Shown one piece after another: positions 59,448 through 64,000 of a stretch of DNA of 64,000 nucleotides. The notes below the pieces were generated by a model. That model was not told the origin of the DNA and did no database searches. It saw nothing but the letters and a program-made list of their open reading frames with translations. The stretch lies in contig RMBW01000021.1 of the NCBI GenBank assembly GCA_004009845.1, forward strand, positions 186,001 to 250,000, read 5' to 3'. Both the position numbers and the translations under genes were made by a program. Every line of letters starts with the position of its first letter. Within the stretch, counting starts at the first letter, position 1. The DNA is from Davidsoniella eucalypti (Eukaryota; Ascomycota; Sordariomycetes; Microascales; Ceratocystidaceae).

Positions 59448-61484
59448 ATGTTGTCATCACAGCCAACTCGTCAGCGTGGCCATTGGGCTCACAACGAAAA
59501 TATGGTCGTCGCTCCCGTTGCTTCCAAGGCCGGCAAGACCTCGTCTGTCCTCAACCCCCTGAGAACCAATGCTAAGCGCATGGCTTTCAACGACCTCAGC
59601 AACACCGCTCGCGGTGCTCTGAAGTCGACTGACAAGAACTCGAGTAACAAGATCGACAAGGCTGTTAAGGGCACTAAGTCGCAAATCTTCAACCCTGTGT
59701 CGCTCAAGAAGGCAGACGAGAATAACATTTCATCCTCGCGCCCATCGACAAGCACCAGCTTTCGCAACGTTAGAAAGACTGCCTCGCTGGCTCAGATTGA
59801 TGTGGCTCCTGTTCAGTCAGCTGCCTCGTACTATGACGTTGAATATGATCAGGATAGCTATATGGCCGAGCTCCCTCCTATCGAGATCAACCGCGCTATC
59901 AACGCTGAAGTTAGCCGTGTTGCCACTAATGGCCCTCGTCACTACAACAGCCAGCCCTCGTTACGCCAGAACGAGCAGCACCAGTTGAGACGCACCAGAA
60001 GTCGTCTATCTGCCCAGGGTCCCGATGAGATGCCTATTGAGCTGGCCCCTATGGATGACCTTATGGAGGCACTCTACGAGGATGCTGTTGAGTTTCACAG
60101 TGATGCCGAGACCATGTCGACTGCTGCCGATTATATCGAAGAGGACCGTGATGAAGACTTCGATGACGAGGAGTACGCCGAAGAAGAGGCCCTTGAGGCC
60201 GAAACTGAGGGTGTCCTCGACATGCTGACTTCTGCAGCTTCTGATAATGACAGCATGGCCGATGAACGTCTTTCTGTTGGTAGCCTAGTGTCCGAGCCCA
60301 TGCAATATTGGGACACTGCTGTCGAGGTTGCCTCGTCAGAAGATGACAACTATCTTGAGGATGAGGTGCCCGAAACTCTAGAGTCTCACGAGGCTCTTGT
60401 CGAGGAGCAGAAAGTTCCTTTTCATCCTGACCAACAGTGCCCTATGCCTGTGGATACTGATCGCGTTCATCGGGAGGTTCTCATGTGTATGGACTATGTC
60501 AATCGGTCTCAGCTTTACGTCTACGAGGACGAGGATTGGGATATGAGCATGGTTAGTGAGTATGTCGATGACATATTCCAGCACTACCAGAACATGGACA
60601 ACCAACATCTCCCTGTTCGTGACTACGTCGCCAATGTCCAGAAGGAAATCGACTGGAGCATGCGTGCTGTCTTGGTCGATTGGATCGTCCAGGCTCATTG
60701 CCGCTTCAGCCTTCTTCCCGAGACTCTGTTCCTTGCTATCAACTGCATGGATCGTTTCTTGAGTCTTAAGAACGTGACAATGTCGCGCCTCCAGCTCGTT
60801 GGTGCCACTGCCCTGTTCATCGCCGCTAAATATGAGGAGATAAATTGCCCCTCGCTGAGTGAGATGGTCTATATGGTGGACAACACTTACTCCGAGGAAG
60901 ACATTCGTAAGGCTGAACGTTTCATGCTTTTACTCCTGAACTTTAGCCTCGGCGCTCCTGGCCCTATGAGTTTCCTGCGCCGCATTAGCAAGGCGGACAA
61001 CTACGAGTTGGACACTCGCACTATGGCAAAGTACTTCTTGGAGATTGGTCTTGTTGACCACCGCTTCCTGGGCCTCCCCCAGCGCTATATGGCAGCGACG
61101 GCCCACTGCATTTCACGTCTCATGTTGCACCATGGCAACTGGGTAAGTTTGCTATTTCATCCTGTCTCGTTTCAATGCTTTCTCATGCTAACAACCCTCC
61201 CTATACAGTCCCCCGCCCACGTATTCTTCTCTGGATACACGTACGAGCAGCTCCGTCCGGGCATGGAGATCATGGTTGACTGCTGCGTCAACGCCAAGGT
61301 CCATCACCCTGGTGTGTATGAGAAGTATGCCGCCTCCCGCTATGGTTGTAGCTCCAAGTATGTCAAGGAGGAGATGCAGATGGGCTGGCGTTTGCCTGTC
61401 TTTCACCCTACCGTGACTGAGATGGTCAAGTCGCTTAACATTGCGTTAGACGCCGATCAGCGTCAGATGGTGGAGCGGCAGTAG
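59448..61484 (+). CDS. B-type (G2/M) cyclin
   Basis: Two exons, 59448-61142 and 61209-61484, encode 656 aa and end in TAG. The 66-bp intron (GTAAGT...TACAG) is a multiple of three without stops, so its retention would insert 22 residues. It interrupts the C-terminal cyclin fold (HHGNW joined to SPAHVFFSGYTYEQL). B-type cyclins activate and target Cdk1 for mitotic entry and are destroyed by the APC. Seen: an N-terminal destruction-box-like RMAFNDLSN at 44-52, followed by RGAL at 55-58. Long acidic stretches lie at about 225-310. The cyclin box starts near 375, with MRAVLVDWIVQAHCRF (405 on), FLAINCMDRFLS, and LFIAAKYEEINCPS. The cyclin C domain runs to about 620. It is longer than typical cyclin B through the acidic insert. 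NimE/Clb2-like by similarity; I cannot assign the paralogue. See the in-frame extension that follows. Confidence 0.94.
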   Translation: MLSSQPTRQRGHWAHNENMVVAPVASKAGKTSSVLNPLRTNAKRMAFNDLSNTARGALKSTDKNSSNKIDKAVKGTKSQIFNPVSLKKADENNISSSRPSTSTSFRNVRKTASLAQIDVAPVQSAASYYDVEYDQDSYMAELPPIEINRAINAEVSRVATNGPRHYNSQPSLRQNEQHQLRRTRSRLSAQGPDEMPIELAPMDDLMEALYEDAVEFHSDAETMSTAADYIEEDRDEDFDDEEYAEEEALEAETEGVLDMLTSAASDNDSMADERLSVGSLVSEPMQYWDTAVEVASSEDDNYLEDEVPETLESHEALVEEQKVPFHPDQQCPMPVDTDRVHREVLMCMDYVNRSQLYVYEDEDWDMSMVSEYVDDIFQHYQNMDNQHLPVRDYVANVQKEIDWSMRAVLVDWIVQAHCRFSLLPETLFLAINCMDRFLSLKNVTMSRLQLVGATALFIAAKYEEINCPSLSEMVYMVDNTYSEEDIRKAERFMLLLLNFSLGAPGPMSFLRRISKADNYELDTRTMAKYFLEIGLVDHRFLGLPQRYMAATAHCISRLMLHHGNWVSLLFHPVSFQCFLMLTTLPIQSPAHVFFSGYTYEQLRPGMEIMVDCCVNAKVHHPGVYEKYAASRYGCSSKYVKEEMQMGWRLPVFHPTVTEMVKSLNIALDADQRQMVERQ

Positions 61485-61958
61485 ATGCACCGCTACCACA
61501 TGAACGCTGTCGGCGTCTGCCAACGTCACATGGCCCAGCATACTCTGATTCTTCGCGCTGCGGCCGCCTCGCAGCCTGTGTTTATGGCAGTAGCAGTTCC
61601 CACTACAGTCGTCAACATTCCTATGCAAATTCCTGCACAGGTTCCTATACGGATGCACCAGCAGGTTCAACAACAGACACAGCAGCAGCAACAACAACAA
61701 GAGCAGCAATGCGCCCAGACACAGTCACAACCTCAACAACAGCAGCAGCAACAGATTCAACGCCGGGCTTTGCACCAACGTCTGTCGGTATATCCGCAGC
61801 CTGTCCTGAACCATCATCAGCAAGCACAGGCTATCATTGCACTTCACTTCCAGCGTCTCAACCAACGCTCTAACAATACTTCTACCACGACTCGTCACCA
61901 AGAGCAGCAGCGTCGTCATCGCTCTCGTACTTCCCGTCGTACTCAAGGCCGCCAGTAA
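61485..61958 (+). other. In-frame Q-rich extension beyond the cyclin stop
   Basis: Directly after the cyclin TAG (61482-61484) the same frame stays open for 157 codons to a TAA at 61956-61958. It begins MHRYHMNAVGVCQRHMAQ. It contains about 42 Gln, many His and Arg, two polyglutamine runs (near 61675-61700 and 61735-61755), and an Arg/Ser/Thr-rich end (RRHRSRTSRRTQGRQ). Gln is encoded by mixed CAA and CAG, and other codons are C/T-ending as in the cyclin. AT-rich non-coding sequence resumes right after the TAA. Three readings are possible: a readthrough extension, a C-terminal part cut off by a recent CAG-to-TAG change or base-calling error, or a fossil exon. Confidence 0.6.
61666..61755 (+). 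repeat. CAG/CAA-rich tract
   Basis: Interrupted CAG and CAA codons encode two polyglutamine runs within the extension. The mixed codons argue against recent slippage of a pure triplet repeat. Confidence 0.85.
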
Positions 61959-64000
61959 ACGATCATCGCTCTTATAGAAGCTGGCGGTTCAGATCCTAAT
62001 TTTCAACCTCACGATCAACTTTTATGATATTACGACAACGCGACCACTTATTACCCTTCGATTCCTGTTCATAATTACGTCTTTGCTGCTTTTATTTTCT
62101 CTTTTTCTTTCTTCAGCTTATGCCGTACTGTCGAATACCTTTTATTTGGCATGGTAATGTCTTGTATCTTATGATTTCTATGCTGGACATTGTCAGAAAT
62201 TCCTTCTTTACCTCTTGGTTGAACCGATATGAATTTTCTTGGAATTTATTCATGTTGTCTTTCTCGTCGCTCTGCTCTTTTAGCAGAATCATATCTTGGT
62301 TTCCACGTAGCCTCGGACTACTTATCTCACGGATTGAGTGTTGTTTCTCATTTATTACTTTTCGTATCCTCATTATAAAGGCAAGTCATAGCTGACTGCC
62401 TTTTCACTATCAAAGCGTTGGCTTTTGGATTATCCTCCGTTGGAGGATTGGGCAGTCGGCTACATTTCTATTTTCTGTCTATCATGTTCATGGTTTCTAT
62501 ATTTACTGGCGTTTCTCATTTCTATTGTTTGGTGGCATATATCCCTTATTTTGCAGACTTTTATATTATCTGGGAAGGTCACTTTATTTTTTCTATTATA
62601 TCGGATTACGGCGTTTATTTGCTTTTCATTACGCTTGCTATAGACTTTTGTTTCTTTAAATGGACCTACTCTTCTTTTATGATGGATTATTGGGAGAAAA
62701 TGTTTCTCGCGTTTGAGGTTTATCCAATATATCTCTTTCTCTGGTTGCTATCAACTCATCTTCTTCAAACTATACTACCACAAACACAAGTCCTCTTTTG
62801 AATCACCATCAACTACCTCCATTGATATGTTGAAGTTGAAGTGTCTGTATCTACGTATCACAAGTTAACGGCATTCCGTTGTTTTTTAACGACGATCTGT
62901 GCCAAACTGGATTATATGAATAACTGACTATTGGTAACGTTAAGACATGCTCATTCAGGACAGTTTTCTGATCGTCAATTTTGCATAAGATGATATCGAC
63001 AGTAAAAAGGATGGTTTATGGGGCCATTTCAAGTAAGATATCCACTTATAGGTGACATCGTAGGCGGGCTTTTATATCCATATAACTGTACTTATCAAGC
63101 TAGTTCTTGTCAAGTGAGCTGGCACCATAGAGATATATTCATTCTACTAACATGGATTTTATTGTGATGAGCTTTTTAAGACTCCGACGTAGTATTTCTA
63201 CAGTTATTGACCATGCCGGTTCTTGATCCTGAACTGCGCACCAGAGGAGACAGAAAGTGAAGATTCAGGCAGAAGATTGTTAATCAGATATAGAGTAAGG
63301 AACATTGCCGTGCTTTCTTCCGTCGGTTGAAACTACTCTTTGATAAGCTAAGCAACAAAACTTGGTAGGGAGATGTTAAGTTACAGCTTTGTTAGAGGCG
63401 CCATATACAACTATGAACATAACACACAAGCCCACATATACAACTACTAGAGCAAGTCTAGAGAGTAAGATAAAAACATCATACCAAAGGTGAGAAAAAA
63501 AACTTGTGTTCAAGTAAATGAAGTACTGCTAAGGAGAGGAAGAGGAATAAAAGAAGAAACGTGGGGTAAAAGTCACCATGGAAAAAAAAGGCCACATGTT
63601 AAACATATTTCTAGGTTTCTGAAGCTAGTAGTGAATCTGAAATATTGAAAGTACTCGGACTATACCTGTAAAGTTCAAAGCACAAAAGGAACAAGGAAAA
63701 GGCATTGATTGTTAAGCCGAGAAAACAAAAGGAACTGATAACATCACAATATCTAACGAAACAAAAAAAGGCGGAAACGAAGGTTGCTTTTTAAAATTTA
63801 AAATTTAAAATCTTTTTAAAAAAAACCCCATTTGTTCTTTGGGACTTTTTACCCCGCCAATAATTTCTCCAGATTAGAAGTGGTAGCACAGGCAGGCGGT
63901 CAAGAATATAAAACATTTATGAGTAGCAATTGTTTAGTTGCTTGATATATGGGTTGTAAATGCTGCTAGATTCTTTTTGTCTTTGGTATGTGTAAGTAAG
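61959..64000. other. Downstream region of the cyclin gene
   Basis: About 2 kb without a supported gene. From 62.0 to 62.8 kb the + strand is T-rich (candidate 3' untranslated region), giving hydrophobic but meaningless frames. Further right the DNA is A-rich, including an AAAATTTAAAATTTAAAAT stretch near 63793. Confidence 0.5.

Noticed and set aside
61482..61484. UAG reassigned to glutamine genome-wide
   Set aside because: THO3, TBCA, CK2 beta and THO7 all terminate at TAG at family-appropriate ends, so UAG acts as a stop here.
62418..62801. 127-codon hydrophobic frame resembling a membrane protein
   Set aside because: It lies in the T-rich tract after the cyclin; hydrophobicity follows from TTT/ATT/CTT codons and the overlapping frames look the same.

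Overview
This window is nuclear DNA of a filamentous ascomycete (Pezizomycotina-like). The evidence is a MeaB-type bZIP factor, a long Zn2Cys6 plus fungal-trans regulator, and a Nif1-type Sel1 protein. Most introns are short (about 60-250 bp), with GTAAGT/GTATGT/GTACGT donors, CTAAC/CTGAC-like branch sites and TAG/CAG acceptors. Gene density is low: eleven confident protein-coding genes in 64 kb, separated by AT-rich gene-poor DNA. I cannot name the species. I saw no tRNA, rRNA or CRISPR.

Layout. 1-10.6 kb is a gene desert. 10.6-16.2 kb holds a MeaB-like bZIP gene (+) with very long pyrimidine-rich flanks. 16.5-28.1 kb is a minus-strand block: a Nif1-like Sel1-repeat gene with two outsized introns, the casein kinase 2 regulatory subunit, and RIC1 (the Ypt6/Rab6 exchange-factor subunit). 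29.1-30.4 kb is THO subunit 3 (+), divergent from RIC1. 30.4-35.9 kb is repeat-bearing: a Tad-like LINE RNase H relic, a 56-bp retro-insertion with target-site duplication, two copies of a hairpin repeat, a perfect inverted repeat and a tetranucleotide tract. 35.9-48.7 kb is the gene-dense core: Zn2Cys6 regulator (+), Grx3/4-type monothiol glutaredoxin (-), tubulin cofactor A (+), THO subunit 7 (-), ZC3H3-type CCCH protein (+), PAP2 lipid phosphatase (-). 48.7-59.4 kb is a second desert with a non-LTR retrotransposon relic and a second micro-insertion. 59.4-62.0 kb is a B-type cyclin (+).

Themes. Three genes act in mRNP packaging or export (THO3, THO7, ZC3H3-like). Two act at mitotic entry (cyclin B and Nif1-like), with CK2 as a pleiotropic kinase.

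The most unusual observation is at the cyclin. Its UAG stop is followed directly, in the same frame, by 157 sense codons with coding-like codon use and about 42 glutamines, then a UAA. That suggests stop-codon readthrough, or a very recent or erroneous nonsense change. Second are two retro-insertions of only 54 and 56 bp, each with a perfect 13-14 bp target-site duplication, apparently nothing but the 3' tip of a LINE.
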